DNA of 64,000 bases from positions 62,001 through 126,000 of the forward strand of contig NZ_FZPC01000018.1 in assembly GCF_900187975.1 (NCBI RefSeq), written 5' to 3'. The notes under the pieces were generated by a model that was given only the letters and a program-made list of their open reading frames with translations, ran no database searches and was not told the DNA's origin. How positions within the stretch are numbered: position 1 is the first letter of the stretch; every line of letters starts with the position of its first letter. Source of the DNA: Pseudomonas delhiensis (GTDB lineage: Bacteria > Pseudomonadota > Gammaproteobacteria > Pseudomonadales > Pseudomonadaceae). Shown piece by piece: positions 37,821 to 49,347 of this stretch. The position numbers and the translations under genes are program-made.

Positions 37821-40800
37821 TCAGGCGATGCTCGTGGCGTGCTGGCTGCTCTGCGCCAGGTCCAGCAGTTCGCGGTTGGCCACCGCGTACATGGCGTAGT
37901 CGGTGCTGGTGGAGGCGCGCAGTTCCACCAGCATGGCGCGCCAGCGCTCGGCCATTTCGCGGTGCTGCTCGATCCACAGGGCCACGCGCTCGCCCATGTC
38001 CTGCGGGCCGTCCTGCATCTGCAGGACCGAGACGGTGATCGCCCGCTGCTGCCAGTCGAGGTCGTCGCGGAAGGCTTCGCGGGCCAGCGCCTGCCAGTTG
38101 TTCTCCACCGGCAGGTTGCTGATCTGCTGCAGGTACCAGGTCAGCTCCAGCTCGCTGCCGATGGCGAAGAAGGCGCGCGCCACTTCGGCCGGGTCGCGGC
38201 CGGTGACGTCCGCCGCCTCGACGATCGGCAGCAGGGTGTAGAGGTGGCTGGTGCCGGCGACCATGCGCGCCAGCAGTTCCGGCACGCCGGCGTCGACGTA
38301 GGCCTGGTAGCGCGCCTGCCACAGCTCGCGGGTCGGGCCTTCGAGCAACTCGTTGAGCTTCAGCCCCAGGGCCGCGATGCGCGGGCCGAAGTGGGCCACA
38401 TCGCGGGCGGCATCCTGTTCGTTGCGGCGGCTGCGCAGGAACCAGCGGGTGGCGCGGCGGCCCAGGCGCATCAGTTCGTCCATCAGGGTCAGCTGGACTT
38501 CCGCCGGCACCTGGTAGTCGAGCTGCTCGATCTGGCGGAACCAGTGCGGCAGGTGGAACACGTCGCGGACGATCACGTAGGCGCCGGCGACGTTCGCCGG
38601 GGTCATGCCGGTGGACTCCTTCAGGCGCTGCACGAAGGTGATGCCCATGTGGTTGACCAGGTCGTTGGCGATCTGGGTGCTGACGATCTCGCGCTTCAGC
38701 CGGTGCCTGCGCATGGCGCTGCCGAACTTGGCCACCAGGGTCTGCGGGAAGGCCGTCTCCATGTCGCGGGTGAGGTAGTCGTCGTCCGGCACCTGGGACT
38801 TGAGCAGCGACTCCTTGAGGTCGATCTTGCTGTAGGAGATCAGCACCGACAGCTCGGCGCGGGTCAGCCCCTGGCCGGCGGCGATGCGTTCGGCCAGGCC
38901 ATCGTCGGTGGGCAGGAACTCCAGGGCGCGGTCGAGCTTGCCGCGGGCCTCCAGGTCGTTCATCAGCCGCTTGTACTCGGCGATGCGCTCGCGGGCGCGG
39001 CGTTCGGCCAGGCTCAGCGCCTGGGTCTGCTTGTAGTTGTTGCCCAGCACCAGGTCGCCGACCTGCTCGGTCATCTCGGCGAGCAGGCTGTTGCGCTGCT
39101 TGCCGGTCATGTCGCCGGCGGCCACCACCTCGTTGAGCAGGATCTTGATGTTGACCTCGTGGTCGGAGCAGTCCACGCCACCGGCGTTGTCGATGAAGTC
39201 GGTGTTGCAGGCGCCGCCGTTCAGGCCGAACTCGACGCGGCCCAGCTGGGTCACGCCCAGGTTGCCGCCCTCGCCCACCACCTTCACGCGCAGCTCGCGG
39301 CCGTCAACGCGCAGGGCGTCGTTGGCCTTGTCGCCGACGTCGGCGTGGCTCTCCTTGCTGGACTTGACGTAGGTGCCGATGCCGCCGTTCCACAGCAGGT
39401 CCACCGGCGCCTTGAGCAGCGCGTTGATCAGCTCGGTGGGGGTCAGGCGCTCGGCCTGGATGTCGAAGCGCGCGCGCACTTCGGGGCTCAGGGTGATGCT
39501 CTTGGCGCTGCGCGGGAAGACGCCGCCGCCGGCGGAGATCAGCGCGGCGTCGTAGTCCGACCAGGCCGAGCGCGGCAGGTTGAACAGGCGCTGGCGCTCG
39601 ACGAAGCTCAGCGCCGGGTCCGGGTTGGGGTCGAGGAAGATGTGCAGGTGGTTGAAGGCGGCCACCAGTTGCAGCTTGTCGGACATCAGCAGGCCGTTGC
39701 CGAACACGTCGCCGGCCATGTCGCCGATGCCGATGACGGTGACGCTGTCCTTCTGCACGTCGATGCCGCGCTCGCGGAAGTGCCGCTGCACCGAGACCCA
39801 GGCGCCGCGGGCGGTGATGCCCATGCCCTTGTGGTCGTAGCCGGCCGAGCCGCCGGAGGCGAAGGCGTCGCCCAGCCAGAAACCGTACTCGGCGGCGATG
39901 CCGTTGGCGATGTCGGAGAAGGTCGCGGTGCCCTTGTCGGCGGCCACCACCAGGTAGGGGTCGTCCTCGTCGTGGCGCACCACGTTGGCCGGCGGCACCA
40001 CCTCGCCTTCCTTCAGGTTGTCGGTGATGTCCAGCAGGCCGGAGATGAAGATGCGGTAGCAGGCGATGGCCTCGGCCTGGATCTCGTCACGGCTGCCGCC
40101 CACCGGCAGGCGCCGCGGGATGAAGCCGCCCTTGGCGCCCACCGGGACGATCACCGCGTTCTTCACCTGCTGGGCCTTGACCAGGCCGAGCACCTCGGTG
40201 CGGTAGTCCTCCTCGCGGTCGGACCAGCGCAGGCCGCCGCGGGCGACCTTGCCTCCGCGCAGGTGAACGCCTTCCACCCGCGGGCAGTAGACGAAGATTT
40301 CGTACTTGGGCACCGGCTTGGGCAGCTCGGGGATCGCCTTGGGGTTGAACTTGAAGCTGAAGTAGCTCTTGTTCTGGCCGGCGGCGTCGGGCTGGTAGAA
40401 GTTGGTGCGCAGGGTGGCCTTGATCAGGTCCAGGTAGCGCCGCAGGATGCGGTCCTCGTTGAGCACCTGGACGTTGTCCAGGGCCGCGAGAATGGCCTGC
40501 TCCAGCTTCTGCTGCTTGTCTTCCAGGTCCTCGGCGGCGAGCTTGCGGGCCAGGTAGAAGCGCGTCTTGAACAGCCGCACCAGCTCGCGGGCGATGTCCA
40601 CGTGGGCGTTCAGCGCGCTGGCGATGTAGCCCAGGTCGAAGCCCAGGCGGATCTGCTTGAGGTAGCGCGCGTAGGCGCGCAGCAGGGCGACGTCGCGCCA
40701 CGGCAGGCTGGCGGTCAGCACCAGGCGGTTGAAGGCGTCGTTCTCGGCGTCGCCGTTGACGATGTGGACGAAGGCGTCCTGGAGAATCTCGTTGAGCTGC

Positions 40801-42683
40801 TGGATGTCCACGTCCAGGCCTTCGGCGTAGGTGAAGGCGAAGTCGTGGATCCAGTACTCGCGGCCGTTGGCGTGGCGCAGGCGGTAGGGGAACTCGCCGA
40901 GCACGCGCAGGCCGAGGTTCTCCAGGATCGGCAGCACGTCGGACAGCGCCAGCGGCGCGTCGGCGTGGTACAGCTTGCAGTGCAGCTGCTGCTCGCTCTG
41001 CGCCAGCGGCTGGTAGAAGCTCATCACCAGCGGGCGGGCCTCGGACAGGCTGAGCAGGTGCTGCAGGTCGACCACCGCGAAGTGCGGGGCGAAGCGCTCG
41101 CGGTAGCCGGCCGGGAAGCCCTTGGGGAAGTCCTCGAGGAGGTTGGTGCCCTGCCCCTCGCCGAAGTTCTCCACCACCAGCGCGGCGTAGTCGTCCTGCC
41201 AGGAACGGCAGGCCTGGATGGCCTCTTCCTCGAGCCGCTTGGTGTCGATGTCGATGCGCGTCTTCGGGTCCACCCGCAGGATGAACTGCACCCGCGCCAG
41301 GGTGGATTCGGAGAAGAAGGTCCAGAACTCGCAGTCGCTGGCCTTCAGGCGCTCGCGCAGGACCTGCTCGATCTTGATCCGCGTCTCGGTGGAATAGATG
41401 TCGCGCGGCACGTAGGCCAGGCAGTAGGCGAAGCGGCCGTACGGGTCCTTGCGCAGGAACAGGCGGATCTTGTTGCGCTCCTGGATCTGCACGATGGCCA
41501 TGGCGGTGCTGAACAGCTCGTCCACCGGGGTCTGGAACAGGTCGTCGCGGGGCAGCACCTCCAGCACCTGGGCCAGCTCCTTGCCCAGGTGGCCGTTGGC
41601 GTCGAAGCCGGAGCGGCGCTCGACCTCGGCGACCTTGCCGCGGATCGAGGGGATGTGGTTGACGCTCTCGTTGTACACCGAGGAGGTGAACAGGCCCATG
41701 AAGCGGAATTCGCGCAGCACCTTGCCCTTGGCGTCGATCTCGCGGATGGACACGTAGTCCGGGTAGGCCGGGCGGTGCACGCGGCTGGGGTGCGAGGCCT
41801 TGGCGAAGGACAGCAGCAGCGGCTCGCGCAGGTAGGCCACCGCGTAGTCCTCGATGTGCAGTTCCTCCTTGCTCAGGCCGGTGCGCAGCAGCTTGGTCAC
41901 GCCGAGGAAGGACTTCTCGTCGTAGTTCACCCGGCCGCCGTCGCCCTCGTCGACCACGGTGAATTCCTCGTAGCCGAGGAAGGTGAAGTGGTTGTCCAGC
42001 AGCCATTCGAGGAAGGCGCGGACCTCGGCGGTCTCCTCGGCGCGGGCCTTGGCCTTCGACTTGCCGAGCCAGGCCAGCAGTTCCTCGGCCTTGCCGCGCA
42101 TGGCCGGGAAGTCGGCCACCGCCAGGCGCACCTCGCCCAGCACCTCCAGCAGGCTCTTCTCCAGGGTGCGCAGCTCGCCGACGTGGGAGGCGCGGTCGAT
42201 CTCCAGGTACATCAGCGACTCATGGCCCACGTCCTTGCCCTGGCTGTTCTTCGGCAGCACTTCCAGCAGCTCGCCCTTGGCGTTGCGGCGCACGCTGACC
42301 ACGGTGGTCTGCAGGGTGTGGATGCTGTAGCCGCGGCGGTTCAGCTCCATGCGCACCGAGTCGACCAGGAACGGCTGGTCCGGGTGCAGCACCTGCACGG
42401 CGGTGTGCGTGGACTGCCAGCCGTGCTTCTCGTAGTCGGGGTTGTACACGCGCACTTCCGGCTCGGCCGGGTCGAAGCGCTCCAGCAGGCGCCAGGAGGA
42501 CAGGGTGCAGCCGACCAGGTCGGACAGGCGGCGCTGGGTCAATTCGTCGAGGGAGATGAGGCTGAAGAACTGTTCGGCGAACAGGGCTACTTGTGGCAGC
42601 ACCTTTTCGCCGACGTGCTGCGCCAGCGCCGATTGCAGTTGCTGCTGGAAATCGGCTTTGCTGGCCGCGGTGAAGAACGCCAT
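37821..42683 (-). CDS. gdhB: NAD-specific glutamate dehydrogenase, large 180-kDa type
   Basis: 1620 residues, the length expected for GdhB of pseudomonads. An N-terminal ACT-like region is followed by the GDH dimerisation segment and the catalytic core, with GGLRWSDREEDYRTEV and KNAVIVPVGAKGGF (substrate Lys region), then the NAD-binding GEGGNLGVTQLGRVEF. It oxidises L-glutamate to 2-oxoglutarate and ammonia with NAD, a catabolic route for arginine and other amino acids in P. aeruginosa. An in-frame TTG at 42689 precedes the ATG, which is preferred. It is flanked by accessory clusters on both sides. Confidence 0.97.
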   Translation of the reverse strand: MAFFTAASKADFQQQLQSALAQHVGEKVLPQVALFAEQFFSLISLDELTQRRLSDLVGCTLSSWRLLERFDPAEPEVRVYNPDYEKHGWQSTHTAVQVLHPDQPFLVDSVRMELNRRGYSIHTLQTTVVSVRRNAKGELLEVLPKNSQGKDVGHESLMYLEIDRASHVGELRTLEKSLLEVLGEVRLAVADFPAMRGKAEELLAWLGKSKAKARAEETAEVRAFLEWLLDNHFTFLGYEEFTVVDEGDGGRVNYDEKSFLGVTKLLRTGLSKEELHIEDYAVAYLREPLLLSFAKASHPSRVHRPAYPDYVSIREIDAKGKVLREFRFMGLFTSSVYNESVNHIPSIRGKVAEVERRSGFDANGHLGKELAQVLEVLPRDDLFQTPVDELFSTAMAIVQIQERNKIRLFLRKDPYGRFAYCLAYVPRDIYSTETRIKIEQVLRERLKASDCEFWTFFSESTLARVQFILRVDPKTRIDIDTKRLEEEAIQACRSWQDDYAALVVENFGEGQGTNLLEDFPKGFPAGYRERFAPHFAVVDLQHLLSLSEARPLVMSFYQPLAQSEQQLHCKLYHADAPLALSDVLPILENLGLRVLGEFPYRLRHANGREYWIHDFAFTYAEGLDVDIQQLNEILQDAFVHIVNGDAENDAFNRLVLTASLPWRDVALLRAYARYLKQIRLGFDLGYIASALNAHVDIARELVRLFKTRFYLARKLAAEDLEDKQQKLEQAILAALDNVQVLNEDRILRRYLDLIKATLRTNFYQPDAAGQNKSYFSFKFNPKAIPELPKPVPKYEIFVYCPRVEGVHLRGGKVARGGLRWSDREEDYRTEVLGLVKAQQVKNAVIVPVGAKGGFIPRRLPVGGSRDEIQAEAIACYRIFISGLLDITDNLKEGEVVPPANVVRHDEDDPYLVVAADKGTATFSDIANGIAAEYGFWLGDAFASGGSAGYDHKGMGITARGAWVSVQRHFRERGIDVQKDSVTVIGIGDMAGDVFGNGLLMSDKLQLVAAFNHLHIFLDPNPDPALSFVERQRLFNLPRSAWSDYDAALISAGGGVFPRSAKSITLSPEVRARFDIQAERLTPTELINALLKAPVDLLWNGGIGTYVKSSKESHADVGDKANDALRVDGRELRVKVVGEGGNLGVTQLGRVEFGLNGGACNTDFIDNAGGVDCSDHEVNIKILLNEVVAAGDMTGKQRNSLLAEMTEQVGDLVLGNNYKQTQALSLAERRARERIAEYKRLMNDLEARGKLDRALEFLPTDDGLAERIAAGQGLTRAELSVLISYSKIDLKESLLKSQVPDDDYLTRDMETAFPQTLVAKFGSAMRRHRLKREIVSTQIANDLVNHMGITFVQRLKESTGMTPANVAGAYVIVRDVFHLPHWFRQIEQLDYQVPAEVQLTLMDELMRLGRRATRWFLRSRRNEQDAARDVAHFGPRIAALGLKLNELLEGPTRELWQARYQAYVDAGVPELLARMVAGTSHLYTLLPIVEAADVTGRDPAEVARAFFAIGSELELTWYLQQISNLPVENNWQALAREAFRDDLDWQQRAITVSVLQMQDGPQDMGERVALWIEQHREMAERWRAMLVELRASTSTDYAMYAVANRELLDLAQSSQHATSIA

Positions 42684-42983
42684 GGTCAATGCTCCGCTTG
42701 GCTTGTCATTGGGTGAAGCAAGGGCTTTCTCGAGCTGCGAATCGCCCCGGGGGCGGCGCCGGGCCGCCGTCTTCCGATGAAGTTCAGCAGATGCCGGGCA
42801 TTAATCCAGGCAGGGGAAGCATCCAGGATGGCGGCCGGACCGCCCGGTCACGATTCACTTGCGGAGCTTAACGAGACGGCGGGGCGATGGGATTACCACG
42901 CCGCGACATATTCGTTCATGCAGGGGTAGCGGCGGCCCTGCCCGGAGGCGTGCCGGCCGGCGGCCGGCACGCCCGTCGCCGGC
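42684..42983. other. Intergenic region upstream of gdhB
   Basis: No gene seen. It holds the gdhB upstream region and a perfect 12-bp stem GGCGTGCCGGCC-GGC-GGCCGGCACGCC at 42947-42973, just past the DUF1989 stop. The stem is likely the 3' end of that transcript, though it lacks a T tract. Confidence 0.55.
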
Positions 42984-43835
42984 TCAGCGCTCCCAGTCGG
43001 GCTTCTGCAGGCGCAGGCCGTGGAGGCCGTCGTAGGCCGCGCGCTGCGGCGGCTGCCAGCCTTCGAGCAGGGCCGGCTCGACGCGGTAGATCTCCACCCC
43101 CAGCGGCCGGCAGACGCTCAGCGGGTCCTGGGCCTCGGGGCCCCACATCGGCAGCGACAGGTCGCCGCCCGGGCAGGTGGACAGTGCGCAGAGCACGTCG
43201 ATCTCGGCGAAGAACTCCAGGTAGTCGCCCTGCTTCGCCGGGCAGGCCTTCATGAAGTACATGTCGTCGTGGTTCAGGCCGGTGCACTGGAAGATGTTCA
43301 GCACGTCGTGCACGTCGAACTCGGTCAGCCCGTGGGGCAGCACCGCGCGGGTCAGGTTCGAGTGGCAGTGGTGGTGGAAGTCCTCGCCGGTGAGCATCTT
43401 GTTGACGTAGGGGTCGCAGCGGGTGCCGAGCAGGTCGTGGAGGCGCCCGCCGTGCTCGTCGATGCCGTAGGCGGCCAGGCTGTCGTCGGTGATGGTCAGC
43501 AGCGGGCGCAGGAACGGCAGGTTGGACCACAGGCGGTCGTAGGTGGTCACGTGGGCGCCCTGCAGCTGGCGGGTGCGCGCGGCCCACATGCGCTCGCGCG
43601 GGTCGTTGGCGTTCCACACGTTGAAGTCGCCGACCTGCGGGCCCACCGGGGTGGTGACGCGGAACAGGTGCCCGGCCGGCACCTTCCAGGCGCGGCCGGT
43701 GCGGATCGGCACCTCGAACTGCTCGATCAGGGTGCGCGCGCCCTTGTCCTCGCGCAGGCGGTCGTAGAACGCCTTGTCCACCTGCAGGGCGGAACCCTTG
43801 TTGGCCTGGTAGGCGGCGGGATAGTCCTTGTACAT
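42984..43835 (-). CDS. DUF1989 family protein (urea-carboxylase-associated type)
   Basis: 283 residues with the DUF1989 pattern: VPIRTGRAWKVPAGHLFRV, GPQVGDFNVWNANDP (metal-site region), RCDPYVNKM and HHHCHSNLTRAVLPHGL, and a late ALSTCPGGDLS. The family is often adjacent to urea carboxylase or guanidine-utilisation genes and is thought to bind metal, but no reaction is established. No urea carboxylase gene is nearby. Last gene of a GntR - ABC transporter cluster, so it probably acts on the imported compound. Confidence 0.82.
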   Translation of the reverse strand: MYKDYPAAYQANKGSALQVDKAFYDRLREDKGARTLIEQFEVPIRTGRAWKVPAGHLFRVTTPVGPQVGDFNVWNANDPRERMWAARTRQLQGAHVTTYDRLWSNLPFLRPLLTITDDSLAAYGIDEHGGRLHDLLGTRCDPYVNKMLTGEDFHHHCHSNLTRAVLPHGLTEFDVHDVLNIFQCTGLNHDDMYFMKACPAKQGDYLEFFAEIDVLCALSTCPGGDLSLPMWGPEAQDPLSVCRPLGVEIYRVEPALLEGWQPPQRAAYDGLHGLRLQKPDWER

Positions 43836-43852
43836 GTTCGGTGTCTCCTGGT

Positions 43853-44518
43853 TCAGAGGGAATGGGGCGTGCTGAGCAGGTCCAGCAGCGCGTTTTCGGA
43901 ATCCTCGAGGTAGCTGGCCATGGCCTCCGCCGCCTCGTGCTTGCGACCGGCGCCGAGCAGGTCGTGGATGTGCCGGTCGCGGTCGATCCAGGGGCGCTGG
44001 AAGTTCTCCTCGTTGGGCGCGAGGGAAAACACCAGGCGCATCTGCGCCGCGACGTTGGCGAAGAACTCGTCGAACAGCGGACTGCGCATCAGCCCGACGA
44101 TGTGCTGGTGGAAGTGCAGGCTGTGGGTGCCGAAGGCCTGCCAGTCCTCGCGGTCCTGGGCCAGCTCGGCGGCTTCTATGGCCTCGAGCATGCGGTCGGA
44201 CTGGTACTCGCGCAGCGGCTTGCTGGCGAGGATCGCCTGCAGCTCCAGGGTGCGCCGCACCAGGAAGATGTCGCGCACCTCGGCCAGGCCCAGGCGGCGC
44301 ACCATCACCCCCTTGTTGCGCACGTAGGTGGCCAGGCCCTCGCGGCCGAGCTGGTGCAGGGCCTCGCGGATGGTGTTGCGCGAGGCGTTGTAGGCCTTGA
44401 CCAGCTCGCCCTCGACCAGCGCCATGCCCGGCAGCAGGCGCCCGCCGATGATGTCCTCGCGCAGTTCGTTGGCCACCTGGGCCGACAGCGACAGGCCGCC
44501 GGCGTCTTTGCTTTTCAT
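43853..44518 (-). CDS. GntR-family transcriptional regulator, FadR (FCD) subfamily
   Basis: 221 residues. N-terminal winged HTH: SAQVANELREDIIGGRLLPG and YNASRNTIREALHQLGREGL. The C-terminal all-helical FCD domain carries metal-ligand His residues in SLHFHQHIVGL and DRDRHIHDLL. FCD regulators usually bind carboxylic acids or amino acids and repress their own catabolic or uptake operon. It sits between DUF1989 and the ABC transporter genes, a few bases from each, so it is likely the local regulator. Confidence 0.92.
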   Translation of the reverse strand: MKSKDAGGLSLSAQVANELREDIIGGRLLPGMALVEGELVKAYNASRNTIREALHQLGREGLATYVRNKGVMVRRLGLAEVRDIFLVRRTLELQAILASKPLREYQSDRMLEAIEAAELAQDREDWQAFGTHSLHFHQHIVGLMRSPLFDEFFANVAAQMRLVFSLAPNEENFQRPWIDRDRHIHDLLGAGRKHEAAEAMASYLEDSENALLDLLSTPHSL

Positions 44519-44530
44519 CTGCGGCCCTCC

Positions 44531-46039
<1,509 letters not shown>

Positions 46040-46059
46040 GTTCGTGCTCCGTGTCGCTC

Positions 46060-46080
46060 GGCCGGCCGGCTGGCCGGCCG
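46060..46080. repeat. GC-rich hairpin between the binding-protein and transporter genes
   Basis: GGCCGGCCGGCTGGCCGGCC, a strong stem in the 46-bp gap. It may stabilise the 5' segment of the polycistronic mRNA so that the binding protein is made in excess, a known pattern for ABC operons. Confidence 0.45.
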
Positions 46081-46085
46081 TCGGT

Positions 46086-46931
46086 TCAGTTGCCCAGCGC
46101 CTGGGCGACGTCCGCCGCGGTCGGCTCGGCGAGGTTGTAGCGCTGCAGCAGGGCCTGGTATTCGCCGTCCTGCTTCATGGCCTCGAAGCCCTGGCGCAGG
46201 CCGTCGAGCAGCTCGCCATTGCCCTTGCGCACGGCCAGGCCGATGACCACCGGGTAGATCAGCTCGCGGGAGGCGATCTGCAGGCGGCCCTGCAGCTTCT
46301 CGGCGGTGATCCTGGCCACCGCGGCGTTCTCGAACTGCACGTCCACCGCCTTGGCCAGCAGGGCCTGGGCGGCTTCCGGCGAGGTGGGGAACTCGCGCGA
46401 CTGGATCGCCGGCTTGCCCTGGGCCACGCAGTAGTCGCGCGAGACCTCCAGCAGCCGGGGAATCCACGAGCCACCCTTGATCGAGGCCACGCGCTTGCCG
46501 CACAGGTCCTCGGCGCGCTGCGGGCGGAAGTCGTCGTCGCTGCGCACCAGCAGCGAGGCGCCGCTCTTCAGGTAGGGCAGGAAGTCCACCTGGCGGGCGC
46601 GCTCCGGGGTGACGTAGAGTGCCGAGGCGACCACGTCGAAGCGCCGCGCGTTGACGCCCATCACCAGGTTGGCGAAGCGGGTGTCGCGGAACTCCGTCTG
46701 CAGCTTCAGGTGCTCGCCCAGGCCCTTCATGAACTCCGGGTCGAAGCCGGCGGGCTGGCTCTGGTCGAGGTAGGCATAGGGTGGGTAGGTAAGGTCCGAG
46801 CCGACGCTCAGCCGCCCCTCCTCCAGGGTGCCGGTGACCGCCGCCATGGCCGGCGCGGCCAGCGCCAGCACGCCGGGCACCGCCAGTGCCGCCAGCCAGC
46901 CCGCCTTCCTGCCCACAATTCGCTGTTTCAT
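46086..46931 (-). CDS. Amino-acid ABC transporter periplasmic binding protein
   Basis: 281 residues with a signal peptide ([19 protein letters not shown]). Solute-binding family 3 layout: [20 protein letters not shown] at the start, [14 protein letters not shown], then [14 protein letters not shown] (ligand loop). It shares a co-directional gap of 46 bp with the fused permease/ATPase. First gene of the importer operon. Confidence 0.9.
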   Translation of the reverse strand: MKQRIVGRKAGWLAALAVPGVLALAAPAMAAVTGTLEEGRLSVGSDLTYPPYAYLDQSQPAGFDPEFMKGLGEHLKLQTEFRDTRFANLVMGVNARRFDVVASALYVTPERARQVDFLPYLKSGASLLVRSDDDFRPQRAEDLCGKRVASIKGGSWIPRLLEVSRDYCVAQGKPAIQSREFPTSPEAAQALLAKAVDVQFENAAVARITAEKLQGRLQIASRELIYPVVIGLAVRKGNGELLDGLRQGFEAMKQDGEYQALLQRYNLAEPTAADVAQALGN

Positions 46932-47316
46932 GGTGATGCCCTCGCAGAGTGATTGTTCAACAATCTTTCCATTGCGAGTAATCAAACTTGATGCCAACTC
47001 AGAAAAAGGCCGCCTGAAAATGGCCTTCGGCAGGAAAAAATCCGCTCTCTCGGAGGAAGCCCCCGCGTCCACGTGCGCCGTTACGGGGCAGGCGTTACCA
47101 AATGGAGCAGCGCGCTATCGAAAGGCTACCCGGCGCCCCGGCGGGAGCAGCGGCAAGCCTGGCTGCACGGCCGAAGAAGGTCGGTAACACCACGGGGATG
47201 CCGCTCAGCCGCGGCCAGCATCGATGGCCTGGCGCAGCGTCTGAGCGGATGCAGGCGTGGCGGGGCGTGGCCTGACGGCAGGGCACTCCCCGCTACCGGC
47301 GTGCAGGGCGAGGGAC
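46932..47316. other. Intergenic region upstream of the importer
   Basis: No gene seen. The part near the binding-protein start is AT-rich (ATTGTTCAACAATCTTTCCA) and probably carries its promoter. It contains the short inverted repeat TTGTTCAACAA at about 46953-46963, a possible GntR operator. The rest is GC-rich without a recognisable element. Confidence 0.45.
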
Positions 47317-48108
47317 TCAGAGCTGGCCGTAGAGCAGGTCGCTGACCAGCATGCAGCCCGGCGCATGGGTGATGAACAGCTCCGGCTCGGCCTCGGCCAG
47401 CACCGCCTGCGGGGTAACGCCACAGGCCCAGAACACCGGCAACTCGTCGTCGGCCAGGTCCACCGGCTCTCCGTAGTCCGGCGCCTGCAGGTCGGCGATA
47501 CCGATCAACCCCGGGTCGCCGATGTGCACCGGGGCGCCGTGGGTCAGCGGGAAACGTCCGGTGATCTGGCTGGCGCGTACCGCGTCGGCGGCCTTCAGCG
47601 GGCGCATCGACACCACCATGCTGCCGGCCAGGCGCCCGGCGGGGGTGTTGGCGAGATGGGTGCGGTACATGGCCACGTTGCGCCCCTGCTCGATGTGCCG
47701 CAGGGCGATGCCCTCGTCCTGCAGCGCCTGCTCGAAGGAAAACGAGCAGCCAATGGCGAAGGCGACGAAGTCGGCCTCCCACAACTCGCCGATGTCGCTC
47801 GTTTCGCGGTGGGGCTGGCCGCGGCGGTACACGCGGTACAGCGGCACGTCGCTGCGCACGTCGATGTCGGCGCCGAGCTTGTGGAAGCGCGGCGAGCCGG
47901 GCTCGGTGACGTCCAGCAGCGGGCAGGCACGCGGGTTGAGCACGCAGAAGCGGAGGAACTCGTCGGCCCAGGCGCGCTGCAGGATGACGATGTTGGCCTG
48001 CAGGTGGCGCTGGCCCAGGCCGCTGGTGTGCCCGGCGTAGTCGCCGCGGCGGATCAGCCGGCGCAGCTCCAGGGGGCTGAGGGAGGCAAGGTCGTGGGGC
48101 GGTGTCAT
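47317..48108 (-). CDS. D-glutamate cyclase family protein (DUF1445, putative hydro-lyase)
   Basis: 263 residues, PF07286 family. The conserved elements are [55 protein letters not shown] and FWACGVTPQ. The mammalian homologue DGLUCY converts D-glutamate to 5-oxo-D-proline. Bacterial members, annotated as putative hydro-lyases, often neighbour oxoprolinase genes, as here (pxpABC ~2.5 kb away, on the other strand). The reaction here is inferred, not shown. Confidence 0.8.
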   Translation of the reverse strand: MTPPHDLASLSPLELRRLIRRGDYAGHTSGLGQRHLQANIVILQRAWADEFLRFCVLNPRACPLLDVTEPGSPRFHKLGADIDVRSDVPLYRVYRRGQPHRETSDIGELWEADFVAFAIGCSFSFEQALQDEGIALRHIEQGRNVAMYRTHLANTPAGRLAGSMVVSMRPLKAADAVRASQITGRFPLTHGAPVHIGDPGLIGIADLQAPDYGEPVDLADDELPVFWACGVTPQAVLAEAEPELFITHAPGCMLVSDLLYGQL

Positions 48109-48207
48109 CGGAGGCTTCCTCGTGCGGGGCGGAACCGACCTTTTAGGCGGCCGGGCGCCACAGCGTCCAACAAATAGTTTCCGGGGCCGGGCATAAGGAA
48201 AGTTGAT

Positions 48208-49143
48208 TCAGGCGTCGGTCACCGGCGGCAGCAGGACGAAGTGCGCCGGGCCGACCCGCTCCGCGTAGGCCGCCAGTACCGCGCGGCCCATCCCCAGCAC
48301 CTGCTCCACCAGTTCCAGGCCGCTGCCGCCTCGCCAGGAGGCCACCAGCGGCAGGTCCGGCGGCGGCGGCTCGACGCGCAGCACGCGGAGCTCGCCGCGC
48401 TCCAGCTCCTGGGTCACCAGAGCCGGCGGCAGCGCGCCTATGCCGAAACCATCGCGCACCAGGCGGGTCATGGCCGCCACCGAGTTCACGCAGTTCAGCC
48501 GCGGCACGCTGATGCCTCGGGCCTGGAGCAGGGTGAGCAGGTCCAGGTGCGGCCGCGAGTGCTTGGAGAAGGTCACCACGCGCTCGCTGGCCAGTTCCTC
48601 CAGGCTCGCGTAGTCGCGGGCGTAGTGCGAGCCGCTGGCCACCACCCAGCGCAGCGGGTAGCTGCCCAGCTCCAGGTTGAGCACCGACTCGTGGCGGATC
48701 GGGTCGGTCTGGAAGACCAGGTCCAGGTAGCCCTTGCGCAACTGCTCCGCGAGGTTGATCGCGGTATCGGTCGTCAGCTCGATCTCCAGTTCCGGGAAAC
48801 GCTCCATGCCCCGCGCCACCAGCGGGCTGAGCCAGGTGTGGACGACCGTGTCCATGGCGCCGATGCGGATGCGCCCCTGGCTGACGCGCCCCGCATCGAT
48901 CGCCTGGTGCAGCTCGTGCAGGGTGTCGAGCATGCGCTCGGCGTATTCCAGCACCTGATGGCCCTCGGGCGTCAGGGTCACGCCGCGCGAATCGCGGACG
49001 AACAGCTTCACCCCCAGCTCGCTTTCGAGCACGGCGATGCGACTGGAAATGGCGGCCTGGGTGCTGAACAGCTTCTCGGCGGTGAGGCGGAAGCTTTTCA
49101 GGCGAGCGACCCAGACGAAGGTCTCGAGGAATTTCAGGTTCAT
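48208..49143 (-). CDS. LysR-family transcriptional regulator
   Basis: 311 residues with an N-terminal LysR HTH ([40 protein letters not shown]) and a periplasmic-binding-like effector domain ([18 protein letters not shown]). Start chosen at MNLKFLE. It is divergent from the MFS transporter-pxpABC operon with a ~200-bp spacer and lies after the cyclase gene on the same strand, so it probably activates one or both. Confidence 0.92.
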   Translation of the reverse strand: MNLKFLETFVWVARLKSFRLTAEKLFSTQAAISSRIAVLESELGVKLFVRDSRGVTLTPEGHQVLEYAERMLDTLHELHQAIDAGRVSQGRIRIGAMDTVVHTWLSPLVARGMERFPELEIELTTDTAINLAEQLRKGYLDLVFQTDPIRHESVLNLELGSYPLRWVVASGSHYARDYASLEELASERVVTFSKHSRPHLDLLTLLQARGISVPRLNCVNSVAAMTRLVRDGFGIGALPPALVTQELERGELRVLRVEPPPPDLPLVASWRGGSGLELVEQVLGMGRAVLAAYAERVGPAHFVLLPPVTDA

Positions 49144-49347
49144 GGGCGGTACCGGGAGCGAACGGGCAAGCATACCCCCCGGCCGCCGGCGCGGCGACCC
49201 GGGCGCATGCCGGCGGCCATCGGAATTTCTTGTCACCGGCGACCGCTTTTATTAGCTGGACGACTGCCGCCGGGCCTCGAAGAATCTTCCCCCAGGTGAC
49301 GCTATCCGGCCACCGAACAAGTCCAATAACGATGATCGGAGAATCCC

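Noticed and set aside
37839-42716. A ~1600-codon open frame on the strand opposite gdhB
   Set aside because: It is an antisense shadow. gdhB has the full family motifs, and the antisense product is low-complexity (His/Gln/Val/Ala rich) as expected from GC-rich third positions.
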